Source: Fusobacterium ulcerans ATCC 49185
Lineage (GTDB): Bacteria; Fusobacteriota; Fusobacteriia; Fusobacteriales; Fusobacteriaceae
Length of the DNA stretch: 64,000 nucleotides
Direction of reading: 5' to 3'
Assembly: GCF_900683735.1 (NCBI RefSeq)
Contig: NZ_LR215979.1
Coordinates: forward strand, 3,658,001-3,722,000
Made by a program: the position numbers and the translations under genes
The notes under the pieces: model-generated
Seen by the model: the letters and a program-made list of their open reading frames with translations, nothing else
Database searches by the model: none
What the model was told of the DNA's origin: nothing
In this document: piece by piece, positions 1 through 7,666 of the stretch
Layout: every line of letters starts with the position of its first letter
How positions within the stretch are numbered: the stretch's first letter is position 1

Positions 1-2
1 GA

Positions 3-527
3 TTAGCAGGAATTGAAATACCAGAAGGAACAAGAGTATTACTTTCTGAGCAGTCAACTGTATCAAAGAGCAATCCATATTCAAGAGAAAAATTAACTAC
101 AATACTTGCATTCTATACAGCTGAGAACTGGGAAAAAGCTTGTGAAAGAGCTATAGAACTTCTTATGAATGAAGGAAAAGGGCATACAATGATTATTCAT
201 ACAGAAAATAAAGAGCTTGTAAAAGAATTTGCATTGAAAAAACCAGTATCAAGACTTCTGATTAATACTCCAGGATCATTGGGGGGAATAGGTGGAAGTA
301 CAAATTTAGCTCCTGCTTTAACTTTAGGATGTGGAGCAGTAGGAGGAAGTTCAACTTCTGATAATGTAACTCCTATGAATCTTTTAAATATAAGAAAAGT
401 AGGATGGGGAGTAAAGGAGTTGGAAGATTTTAGAGAAAAAGAGAATTGTAGAGAGTGTGATTCTTTAGAAGAATTGAACCTAGAGGAGTTAGTGAAAAAA
501 GTCCTTTCTGAAATTGCTAAAGGATAG
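3..527 (+). CDS. eutE: Acetaldehyde dehydrogenase (acylating), C-terminal part
   Basis: The reading frame is open from the first bases of the window, so the N-terminus lies outside it; 174 codons remain. EutE converts acetaldehyde plus CoA and NAD+ to acetyl-CoA inside the ethanolamine microcompartment. The visible part has the family's C-terminal stretch (RLLINTPGSLGGIG, then LTLGCGAVGGSSTSDN and the NLLNIRKVGWG block). The last 20 residues form an amphipathic helix (LEELNLEELVKKVLSEI) resembling a shell-targeting peptide. It is followed 6 bp later by eutT and heads the visible eut genes. Identity rests on these motifs and the operon context. Confidence 0.9.
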   Translation, partial: LAGIEIPEGTRVLLSEQSTVSKSNPYSREKLTTILAFYTAENWEKACERAIELLMNEGKGHTMIIHTENKELVKEFALKKPVSRLLINTPGSLGGIGGSTNLAPALTLGCGAVGGSSTSDNVTPMNLLNIRKVGWGVKELEDFREKENCRECDSLEELNLEELVKKVLSEIAKG

Positions 528-533
528 AGAGGT

Positions 534-1304
534 GTGGTTATGGTTTTGACAGAAGATAAACTAAAAAGTCTATATAAAAAAGAAGAATTTAAAAAGTTCA
601 TAGTGGAAAATGGAACTATAATAACTCCATCAGCAAGACAATTTCTTACAGATAAAGGAATAGAAGTTGTAAAAGAAGGAGCTGTTGAAGAAAAAACTGC
701 AGTGCATGAAAAAGTAGTAGAAAGAATTATAGAAAAAACAATAACTCCTAAATATATTGGACTTTCTGGAGAAAGTTATTTTGAAAAGCCAGAACATATG
801 ACACAGATATCTGGGAATATACTTGTAAATAAAAATGATAAGAGAATAATATTCAGAGGAAAACTTGATAGTTTGAAATCTAAATGGTTGATACTGCAAA
901 AAGAACTTGAAAATTATGGAAATGAAAAACTTAATAAAGATATGGAAAGTGTAACTGATTTTATAAAAAAAATAGTATTGGCAGAAGTTTTAGATACAGA
1001 ATTAGAAGAAATAAAAGTGTTGGGAGAAACTTTAGATAAAATAAAAGAGATATCTCATAATCCTAAAAAATTCTTTGAAATTGGGCATATGTTTGATATT
1101 TCAGTGAAAAACAGTATGTTAGTTTTAAAGCTAAATGAAATGAGAAGTAATTGCAGAGAGTGTGAAATAACAGGGGTTACTACTTTTTTAACTGAAAAGG
1201 GAATAGCTGAAAAAAAGGAGATACTGAAAGCATTGAATAGACTTAGCAGCATAATATATGTAATGATGTTAAAAGGAGAAAAGGGTGAATATGGAGATAG
1301 ATAA
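534..1304 (+). CDS. eutT: EutT-type cob(I)alamin adenosyltransferase
   Basis: 256 aa. EutT makes adenosylcobalamin, the cofactor of ethanolamine ammonia-lyase. Features shared with enteric EutT as I recall it: an N-terminal ITPSARQFLTDKGIEV element (about residues 31-46), FRGKLDSLKSKWLILQKEL (about 103-121) and the C-terminal LKALNRLSSIIYVMM block (about 231-245). The Cys-rich metal motif of the E. coli/Salmonella enzyme (HX11CCX2C) is absent; the corresponding segment around residue 75-90 has no cysteine pair, and the only Cys pair is C-R-E-C near residue 206. Two start codons are possible (ATG at 534 or 540); the second, MVLTEDK, is equally likely. The 3' end overlaps eutD. Confidence 0.85.
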   Translation: MVMVLTEDKLKSLYKKEEFKKFIVENGTIITPSARQFLTDKGIEVVKEGAVEEKTAVHEKVVERIIEKTITPKYIGLSGESYFEKPEHMTQISGNILVNKNDKRIIFRGKLDSLKSKWLILQKELENYGNEKLNKDMESVTDFIKKIVLAEVLDTELEEIKVLGETLDKIKEISHNPKKFFEIGHMFDISVKNSMLVLKLNEMRSNCRECEITGVTTFLTEKGIAEKKEILKALNRLSSIIYVMMLKGEKGEYGDR

Positions 1305-1914
1305 AATAGTAGAACTTGTAAAAAAGCAGCTGGAAAATTATGAGAAAAAAAGAATCCCCATAGAAGCTTCTGGAAGACACATTCATTTATCAGAAAAAGA
1401 TGCAGAATTCCTTTTTGGAAAAGACTATAAATTTACAGCAGTAAAGGAACTTTCTCAGCCAGGACAGTTTGCCTGTAAAGAAAGAGTGAGATTAATAGGA
1501 CCTAAAGGAATGATAGAAGGTGTAGTTATTTTAGGTCCTGTAAGAGAAAAAACTCAGGTAGAGATATCTATGACAGATGCAAAAATTTTGGGGATAAAAG
1601 GGATAGTAAGATTATCTGGAGATACTAATGAAACTCCAGGAATATTAGTAACTAATCAAGATAAAATATTAAATTTAAGTGAAGGAGTAATAGTAGCTAA
1701 AAATCATATTCATATGACATCAGAAGATGCTGAAAGAATGAATGTAAAAGATAAACAGTTGGTAAAGGTAAAAGTATTCTCTAAAAGACCTTTAATATTT
1801 GAAGATGTTATAATAAGAGTTACAAGCAAGTCAAAATTCAGTATGCATATAGATTATGATGAAGCTAATGCCTGCCTTTTAGAAAAAGATTCATATGGAG
1901 TTATTTATGAATGA
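1285..1914 (+). CDS. eutD: PduL-type phosphotransacylase
   Basis: 209 aa. Converts acetyl-CoA to acetyl phosphate, recycling CoA within the microcompartment. PduL family marks are ASGRHIHLSEKDAEFLFG near the N-terminus, SQPGQFACKERV, and the second half repeat AKNHIHMTSEDAERM; the paired HIH motifs are the zinc ligands known for the family. The GTG at 1285 sits 6 nt after AAAGGAG (1272-1278), while an in-frame ATG at 1291 sits 12 nt after it, so GTG is slightly favoured. Residues 1-19 (KIVELVKKQLENY) form an amphipathic encapsulation-like helix. Overlaps eutT by 20 bp. This replaces the EutD/Pta-type enzyme used by enteric eut operons. Confidence 0.9.
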   Translation: MNMEIDKIVELVKKQLENYEKKRIPIEASGRHIHLSEKDAEFLFGKDYKFTAVKELSQPGQFACKERVRLIGPKGMIEGVVILGPVREKTQVEISMTDAKILGIKGIVRLSGDTNETPGILVTNQDKILNLSEGVIVAKNHIHMTSEDAERMNVKDKQLVKVKVFSKRPLIFEDVIIRVTSKSKFSMHIDYDEANACLLEKDSYGVIYE

Positions 1915-2485
1915 ATACGAATTAATAGAGATAATAAAAAGAGAGATAGAGAAATATTATTTAAAAACAGAAGCGAATTCTAAAAAAACTATTGGCTTTT
2001 TAGGAAAAGATATGGTATTAAAGGATCATCTTGAAAATATATTTAAAATAGAAGAAACAGCAGATAAAATAGTGGTATCTGAACTGGCTATAAAAAATCT
2101 GGCAGAAATAACTCATGGGACATATTCAACAGATGAAGGTAAAAAACTTCTGTATTATATATTAGAAGGAAAAGAATTGATACTGGCAGAAGAAGGAATA
2201 GAATGGAGAAGTTTCCCACTTATTCCTCCTAAACTTCAGGAAAAATATAGAGAATATGAAAAAATATTGGAAATGTATGGAGTCAAAATCCTGAAACGAA
2301 TAGAAATAAAAGAATATCTTGAAGGAAAAAAAGACAGCTATAATGGAAGGGTACTTGATCTGAGAACTTTGAAAAACAATTTTAGCAGAAATGAAGGATA
2401 TATTGAAATATCTACATCTACCACAGTGACAGAATTGGCAAAAGAATATGCAGCTGCAAACAATATCAAAATAACAAAAAGGTGA
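1907..2485 (+). CDS. Eut-operon-associated protein of unknown function
   Basis: 192 aa if the ATG at 1907 is used; GGAG at 1897-1900 is 6 nt upstream and the start overlaps the end of eutD, so I prefer it over the ATG at 1895. It resembles the uncharacterised family found only in clostridial-type ethanolamine microcompartment operons (TIGR02536-like, from memory). No catalytic motif is recognisable. Visible: an N-terminal amphipathic segment ELIEIIKREIEKYYLK similar to encapsulation tails of neighbouring enzymes, and a middle region with GTYSTDEGKKLLYYILEGKEL. Assignment to eut comes from position and the tail; function is unknown. Confidence 0.7.
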   Translation: MNEYELIEIIKREIEKYYLKTEANSKKTIGFLGKDMVLKDHLENIFKIEETADKIVVSELAIKNLAEITHGTYSTDEGKKLLYYILEGKELILAEEGIEWRSFPLIPPKLQEKYREYEKILEMYGVKILKRIEIKEYLEGKKDSYNGRVLDLRTLKNNFSRNEGYIEISTSTTVTELAKEYAAANNIKITKR

Positions 2486-2489
2486 AAAT

Positions 2490-2738
2490 ATGATAATAGG
2501 AAAAGTTATTGGAAATGTGTGGGCTACAAGAAAAGCAGATAATCTGAATGGATTAAAATTTATGATAGTAGAGCTTCAAACAGGAGCATCCATAGTAGCT
2601 TGTGATGGAGTAGGAGCTGGAATAGGGGATAAAGTGCTAATAACTAAGGGAAGTTCAGCTAGAAAAGTTATGAGTCTGGAGGAAGCTCCTATTGATGCTG
2701 CAATAATTGGAATAATAGATGAGGGAGAAGGTGAATAG
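2490..2738 (+). CDS. eutN: Microcompartment vertex protein EutN/CcmL
   Basis: 82 aa, the normal length of the EutN/CcmL/PduN family that forms pentamers capping the vertices of the protein shell. The N-terminus MIIGKVIGNVWATRKADNL and the middle VACDGVGAGIGDKVLITKGSSAR are diagnostic for the family, as is the DAAIIGIID ending. Starts 4 bp after the preceding stop with an AAAGGTG ribosome site. Its presence confirms that the pathway is compartmentalised. Confidence 0.95.
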   Translation: MIIGKVIGNVWATRKADNLNGLKFMIVELQTGASIVACDGVGAGIGDKVLITKGSSARKVMSLEEAPIDAAIIGIIDEGEGE

Positions 2739-2741
2739 GGG

Positions 2742-3035
2742 ATGGCAAAAAAGTTGATAACTCCTAATAATGTAACACAATATTTAAATGGAAATAAACT
2801 GTATGTTGATAAGGATATGATCTTATCTCCAAGTGTAAAGGACTATTTTAAAGAAAAAATGATTACAGTAATCTATGGAGAAGCAGAATTATGTGAAGAA
2901 AAAAAGTGTTGTGAAAAACAATCAGCAGAAAATATGAAAGATATGATAACAAGAATTTTAGAAAAAGATTTTAATATATATGATAAAAAACTAGTAGAGC
3001 TGATTTTAAAAAAAATTGAAGGAGTGGTTAAATAA
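2742..3035 (+). CDS. Free-standing EutQ N-terminal-like domain
   Basis: 97 aa. It resembles the N-terminal half of enteric EutQ: it opens KKLITPNNVTQYLNGNKLYV (compare Salmonella KKLITANDIRAAHARGEQ, from memory), then ILSPSVKDYFKEKMITV, an element also present near the N-terminus of the EutT encoded here (ITPSARQFLTDKGIEV). The middle is Cys-rich (CEEKKCCEK, about residues 51-59). The C-terminus KKLVELILKKIEGVVK is an amphipathic helix. The EutQ cupin half is a separate gene two positions downstream (4142-4594), so EutQ appears split around eutH. Stop overlaps the eutH start by 1 bp. Confidence 0.65.
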   Translation: MAKKLITPNNVTQYLNGNKLYVDKDMILSPSVKDYFKEKMITVIYGEAELCEEKKCCEKQSAENMKDMITRILEKDFNIYDKKLVELILKKIEGVVK

Positions 3036-4129
3036 TGGGGATTAATGAAATAATTATCTATATAATGGTTTTGTTTATGGTAATTGGTGCAGTAGACAGA
3101 TGTTTGGGAAATAAATTTGGATATGGACAGCAGTTTGAAGAAGGATTTATGGCTATGGGATCATTGGCTCTTGCAATGGTAGGGGTAGTTTCACTTGCTC
3201 CAGTACTGGCAAATATTTTAAGACCAGTAGTTTCACCAGTATATAAAATGCTTGGAGCTGATCCAGCAATGTTTGCAACTACTCTTCTTGCTTGTGATAT
3301 GGGAGGATATCCTCTGGCTATGCAGCTGGCAGAAACAGAAGCAGCTGGAAAATTTGCAGGACTTATTCTTGGGTCAATGATGGGAGCAACAATAGTATTT
3401 ACTATTCCTGTAGCTTTGGGAATTATAGAAGAAAAAGATAGAGAATTTTTAGCTAAGGGAGTTCTGGCAGGAATAATAACAATACCTCTTGGATGTTTAG
3501 CTGGAGGACTTGCTGCAGGATATAGTCTTTCTATGGTGCTTGCTAATCTAGTACCTATTATTATTGTTGCTGTTCTTATTTCTTTAGGTTTATGGAAGAT
3601 ACCTGAGAAAATGACAAAAGGATTCACAATATTTGGACAGGGAGTTGTTATTGTAATAACTATTGGATTGGCAGCAATAATAATTGAAACATTGACAGGA
3701 ATAGTTGTTATTCCAGGAATGGCACCTATATCTGAGGGAATTGCTACAATAGGAGCTATTGCTATAACTTTAGCTGGAGCTTTCCCATTAGTTTATTTCA
3801 TTACAAAAGTATTTAGTAAGCCTCTTTTAAAACTTGGAGGACTGCTTGGAATGAATGATAAAGCAGCAGCGGGAATGATAGCTACTCTTGCTAATAATAT
3901 TCCTATGTTTGGATTATTGAAAGAAATGGATAATAGAGGAAAGATTTTAAATGTGGCATTTGCAGTAAGTGGAGCATTTGTATTTGGAGATCATTTAGGA
4001 TTTATAGCTGGTGTGGATAAAACAATGATATTCCCAATGGTAGTTGGAAAACTTGTAGGAGGTATATCTGCTGTGATATTGGCTATGATAATGTTTGGAA
4101 AAGTGTCTGAAGAGAAAAAAATAAAATAA
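3035..4129 (+). CDS. eutH: Ethanolamine permease EutH
   Basis: 364 aa inner-membrane protein with about ten hydrophobic segments. EutH imports ethanolamine. Family features: N-terminal IGAVDRCLGNKFGYGQQFEEGF, LLACDMGGYPLAMQLA around residue 88, and late ATLANNIPMFGLLKEMDNRGKI and GDHLGFIAG. Length matches the family. It is placed between the two halves of EutQ in one tightly spaced operon. Confidence 0.95.
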   Translation: MGINEIIIYIMVLFMVIGAVDRCLGNKFGYGQQFEEGFMAMGSLALAMVGVVSLAPVLANILRPVVSPVYKMLGADPAMFATTLLACDMGGYPLAMQLAETEAAGKFAGLILGSMMGATIVFTIPVALGIIEEKDREFLAKGVLAGIITIPLGCLAGGLAAGYSLSMVLANLVPIIIVAVLISLGLWKIPEKMTKGFTIFGQGVVIVITIGLAAIIIETLTGIVVIPGMAPISEGIATIGAIAITLAGAFPLVYFITKVFSKPLLKLGGLLGMNDKAAAGMIATLANNIPMFGLLKEMDNRGKILNVAFAVSGAFVFGDHLGFIAGVDKTMIFPMVVGKLVGGISAVILAMIMFGKVSEEKKIK

Positions 4130-4141
4130 GCAGGTGAAGAT

Positions 4142-4594
4142 ATGGAAATAAATCAAGCTTTGTTGGAAGAACTGATAAAAAAAGTCATAGAAGCTGAAAT
4201 GGGAAATAAAAACACTCAAGAATATAAATTTATGGATAAGAGTGGTATTGGTGTAGTTAAATTAAATAAGATGACAAAAAGAGACAGAATGGATACAGGA
4301 AATCCAAAGGATGAAGTGTACACTACTGATCTGTTTACTTTAGAAGAAGGACCAAGAATAGGTGCTGGACTGATGGAAATGGTAAAAACTACATTTGACT
4401 GGACTCTTACTTATGATGAGATAGATTATATAATAGATGGAAAATTAGATATAATAATAGATGGAAGGACAATATCAGGAGAAAAGGGAGATGTTATACT
4501 AATACCTAAAAATTCAAAAATCCAGTTTAGTGCTCCTGAATATGCAAAATTTCTATATGTAGTTTATCCAGCAAACTGGCAGGAACAAAAATAG
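4142..4594 (+). CDS. eutQ: EutQ cupin domain (acetate-kinase type)
   Basis: 150 aa single cupin domain corresponding to the C-terminal half of enteric EutQ (about 230 aa), which has been reported to have acetate kinase activity and to be needed for microcompartment assembly. Cupin signs: DYIIDGKLDIIIDGRTISGEKGDVILIPKNSKIQFSAPEYAKFLYVVYPANW. The first 20 residues (ALLEELIKKVIEAEM) form an amphipathic, encapsulation-like helix in place of the missing N-domain, which is encoded separately at 2742-3035. RBS AGGTGAAG lies 6 nt before the ATG. Confidence 0.85.
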   Translation: MEINQALLEELIKKVIEAEMGNKNTQEYKFMDKSGIGVVKLNKMTKRDRMDTGNPKDEVYTTDLFTLEEGPRIGAGLMEMVKTTFDWTLTYDEIDYIIDGKLDIIIDGRTISGEKGDVILIPKNSKIQFSAPEYAKFLYVVYPANWQEQK

Positions 4595-4603
4595 GAGGGA
4601 AGC

Positions 4604-5719
4604 ATGAAAACTTTTGGAATAAAACCAGAAATTAAATTTGGAGAGGATTCCCTTTCTTTCTTGAAAGATCTTCCTTATAAAAAATATTTTATAGTAACAG
4701 ATGAGATGATGGTGCAGTTAAAACTTACTGATAAAATTATAGATAATTTAAATTCTAACTGTAAAATAAAAATATTTAGCAAGGTGCTTCCAAATCCAAC
4801 AGTTGATATAGTTCAAAAAGGAATAGCAGAATTGATAACTTTTGAACCAGAATGTGTAATAGCTTTAGGTGGAGGTTCTCCAATAGATGCTTGTAAAGCA
4901 ATACTATATTTTGGTGACAAGATATTTGAACTTTTAGGAAAGAAGAAAGAGAGAATATTTATTGCTATACCCACTACAAGTGGAACAGGTTCAGAAGTAA
5001 CTTCTTATAGTGTTATAACTGATAATAACAGTAAGATAGCATTGGCAGATGATAAAATGCTTCCTGATATAGCTATATTAAATCCAGAATTTATGAAAAC
5101 TTTACCTAAAAAAGTAGTAGCTGACACTGGGATGGATGTATTGACTCATGCATTGGAGGCTTATGTATCAAAAAATTCTAATTCATTTACAGATTCTATG
5201 GCATTGGAATCTATAAAAATTATATTTGAAAATCTATTGGAACACTATAATGATAGAGAAAGTATAGAACCTAGAGAAAATGTACAGTATGCCTCATGTA
5301 TGGCAGGAATAGCATTTAATAATTCATCATTAGGAATAAATCATAGTATTGCTCACAGTATAGGAGCTAAATTCCATATACCTCATGGAAGAGCCAATGC
5401 CATTCTTCTTCCTTATATAATAGAAGTAAATAGTAATGCTGATGGAAGATATGCCTCAATTGCCAAAATTTTAGGATTCCCTGCTTCTAATAAAGAAGAA
5501 GGTAAAAAATCTTTGAGAATATTTATTAATATTTTAAAAGAGAAAATGGGAATAGAAAAATCTCTTGAAGAATTTGGAATAGATTTTGAAGAATATAAAA
5601 AAATGATTCCAGAAATATTAGTAGATATAAAAAAAGATATCTGTACTACATATAATCCAAATAGCTTAACTGATAAAGATTATATAAAATTATTGCTGAA
5701 AATCTATTATGGAGAATAG
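4604..5719 (+). CDS. eutG: Iron-type alcohol dehydrogenase EutG
   Basis: 371 aa group III (iron-containing) alcohol dehydrogenase, reducing acetaldehyde to ethanol and regenerating NAD+ in the microcompartment. It shows GGGSPIDACKA (nucleotide binding, about residues 89-99), PTTSGTGSEVT, and the metal-ligand region TGMDVLTHALEAYVS plus HSIAHSIGAKFHIPHGRAN. Starts 9 bp after eutQ with a GGAGG site. It could equally be labelled PduQ-like; the operon supports EutG. Confidence 0.88.
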   Translation: MKTFGIKPEIKFGEDSLSFLKDLPYKKYFIVTDEMMVQLKLTDKIIDNLNSNCKIKIFSKVLPNPTVDIVQKGIAELITFEPECVIALGGGSPIDACKAILYFGDKIFELLGKKKERIFIAIPTTSGTGSEVTSYSVITDNNSKIALADDKMLPDIAILNPEFMKTLPKKVVADTGMDVLTHALEAYVSKNSNSFTDSMALESIKIIFENLLEHYNDRESIEPRENVQYASCMAGIAFNNSSLGINHSIAHSIGAKFHIPHGRANAILLPYIIEVNSNADGRYASIAKILGFPASNKEEGKKSLRIFINILKEKMGIEKSLEEFGIDFEEYKKMIPEILVDIKKDICTTYNPNSLTDKDYIKLLLKIYYGE

Positions 5720-5751
5720 TATCCATAAAACTTTCGAAATAGGAGGAGTTT

Positions 5752-6903
5752 ATGAACAAGATTATAAAGAAAATAATCAAAGTAGCAATAATATTCCAAT
5801 TTTTAATCACTACAATTTTTGCAGGAGGACTTCTGGAACCAGGGAGATGGAATCCTGTAAATAGAGAAAAACTAGAAATACTGATAGAAAATAATAAAAA
5901 CAAAGGAAATTATGTAGTTTTTGACTGGGATTATACATCTATATATCAAGATACCCAAGAAAATCTATTTAGATATCAAATAGATAATTTAAAATTTAAA
6001 ATGACTCCAGCAGAATTCAAAAAAGCTATAAGAAAAGATATTCCTATGGATAATTTTGCAGATGAATTTAAGAATGTTGATGGACAAAATATAAATATAG
6101 AAAAAATAGGAGAAGACTTAGATAAAGATTATGGTTTTCTTTATGAAAATTATATAAAAAATAGGAAAATGACTCTTGAAGATATACAAAAAACAGAGGA
6201 ATTTAAAGATTTTAGAGGGAAATTAGCATTTCTTTATGAAGCTATTGGGGGAACTTTTTCTCATGATATAGCTTATCCATGGGTTCTTTATCTATTTACT
6301 GGAATGACTCCAGCAGAGGTGAAAGAATTAGCAAAAGAGGCAAATGATTTTGGTATAGGAAATAGGTTGGACAAATATGTTTTAGAATCAAGTGATATTC
6401 TTAAAGGAAAAGCTGGAAAAGTAAGTAATATGTATAAAAGTGGATTAAGAACACAACCTGAAACAGCAAATTTATTTCATACTTTGAGAGATAATGGAAT
6501 AGAAGTATATGTAGTATCAGCATCATTAGAAGAGGTAGTAGAAGTCTTTGCTACTGATAGATCATATGGATATAATCTGCCAGAAGAAAATATTTTTGGA
6601 ATGAGATTAGAAATAAAAGATGGAAAGTTTACTACAGAATATAGGAAAGATTATCCACAAACTCAGACTAAGGGAAAAGTAGAGGCAATAAATAAATTTA
6701 TAAAACCTAAACATGAAGGGAAAGAACCTATATTAGTAGCTGGGGATAGTTCAGGAGATTATAATATGATGACAGAATTTAAAGATATTCAAACTCTTCT
6801 GATAATGAAAAGAGAAGGGAAACTTGATGATTTAACAAAAGATTCAAGAGCTGTAACACAGCAAAGAAATTCTCAAACTGGATTATTTTCTCCTGAAATA
6901 TAA
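5752..6903 (+). CDS. Exported HAD-superfamily phosphatase
   Basis: 383 aa. The N-terminus (KKIIKVAIIFQFLITTIFA, residues 5-23) is a signal peptide. All four HAD motifs are visible: FDWDYTS (motif I, about residues 59-65), VVSASLEE (II), the lysine in TKGKVEAINKF (III) and AGDSSGDYNMM (IV). The arrangement resembles SerB/PchP-like enzymes, which include secreted phosphorylcholine phosphatases of Pseudomonas. It sits 32 bp after eutG behind an AGGAGG site with no terminator between, so it is probably cotranscribed with eut. The substrate is not shown; a phosphomonoester such as phosphoethanolamine is only a guess from context. Confidence 0.8.
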   Translation: MNKIIKKIIKVAIIFQFLITTIFAGGLLEPGRWNPVNREKLEILIENNKNKGNYVVFDWDYTSIYQDTQENLFRYQIDNLKFKMTPAEFKKAIRKDIPMDNFADEFKNVDGQNINIEKIGEDLDKDYGFLYENYIKNRKMTLEDIQKTEEFKDFRGKLAFLYEAIGGTFSHDIAYPWVLYLFTGMTPAEVKELAKEANDFGIGNRLDKYVLESSDILKGKAGKVSNMYKSGLRTQPETANLFHTLRDNGIEVYVVSASLEEVVEVFATDRSYGYNLPEENIFGMRLEIKDGKFTTEYRKDYPQTQTKGKVEAINKFIKPKHEGKEPILVAGDSSGDYNMMTEFKDIQTLLIMKREGKLDDLTKDSRAVTQQRNSQTGLFSPEI

Positions 6904-6973
6904 AAATGACAATAAAATAGTAATTTAGTATATGATTATAGTATAAAAATAATAAAAATGTATAATGAGAAAT

Positions 6974-7034
6974 AAACAGAACTTAAAATAAAGAGAAAAA
7001 ACTCTTATAATTATTTTGAGTTCTGTTTTATTTT
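6974..7034. terminator. Terminator ending the eut operon
   Basis: An 18-bp inverted repeat (arms 6974-6991 and 7011-7028, one G-T mismatch) with a nested AAGAG/CTCTT hairpin, followed by a T-rich run. It separates the HAD gene from the flavodoxin gene. Confidence 0.8.
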
Positions 7035-7041
7035 ATATAAT

Positions 7042-7070
7042 TTGACAATATTTTTTATATATTATACTAT
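7042..7070 (+). promoter_or_regulatory. Sigma-70-type promoter of flavodoxin gene
   Basis: TTGACA at 7042-7047 and TACTAT at 7065-7070 with a 17-bp spacer (or TATACT at 7063-7068, spacer 15). Lies directly after the terminator and 68 bp before the gene. Confidence 0.6.
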
Positions 7071-7137
7071 ACCTTAAATAGAATATATATTTTTGGATAA
7101 ATAATAAGCTTTTTATATTTCAAATGGAGGAATAATT

Positions 7138-7620
7138 ATGGAAAATAAAGTATTAGTTGTCTATTTTACTTGGAGTGGAAGTTCAAAAATAGTGGCAGAA
7201 ATAATGAAAGAAGAATTAAATGCTGTTATATTTCAAATTGAAGCAGTAAAAAAATATCCAGATAAATATATTACTTGTGTAGCCCAAGCTGGAGTGGAAA
7301 AATTAAAAAAAGAAAGACCTCAGTTGAAAGCAGAACTAGAAAATATTTCTGACTACAATAAAATAGTATTAGTATTTCCTAACTGGTGGGGAACATTACC
7401 AATGCCTGTATTTTCTTTCTTGGAGAAATATGATTTTACAGGAAAAACAATTCTTCCTATTTGTATGCATGGAGGAGGAGGACTTACTAAAACAATAAAA
7501 GATTTAGAAAAAGCATGTTCAACTGCGAATGTTTTAGAGGGAACTCCAATAAAGAAACAGGATACAGAATCAGATGCCACAAAAGAGATATTGAAAAAAT
7601 TAGCAGAAGAAATAAAATAA
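7138..7620 (+). CDS. Flavodoxin-family protein
   Basis: 160 aa. FMN-binding signature at the N-terminus (VVYFTWSGSSKIVAEIM, about residues 7-23), then VFPNWWGTLPMPVFSFLEKYDFTGKTI and MHGGGGLTKTIKDLEKAC, as in short-chain flavodoxin-like electron carriers or quinone reductases. Cytosolic, no signal peptide. Has its own promoter and is followed 46 bp later by a GNAT gene. Redox partner unknown. Confidence 0.8.
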   Translation: MENKVLVVYFTWSGSSKIVAEIMKEELNAVIFQIEAVKKYPDKYITCVAQAGVEKLKKERPQLKAELENISDYNKIVLVFPNWWGTLPMPVFSFLEKYDFTGKTILPICMHGGGGLTKTIKDLEKACSTANVLEGTPIKKQDTESDATKEILKKLAEEIK

Positions 7621-7666
7621 TAAAGGTAAAATATAAAATTTTCAAAGCTGTAAAGGAAGTGATATT

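Noticed and set aside
197-601. Long minus-strand frames opposite eut, ileS and rSAM genes
   Set aside because: They are shadows of real genes in AT-rich DNA, with no ribosome sites and low-complexity Phe/Ile/Tyr-rich translations.
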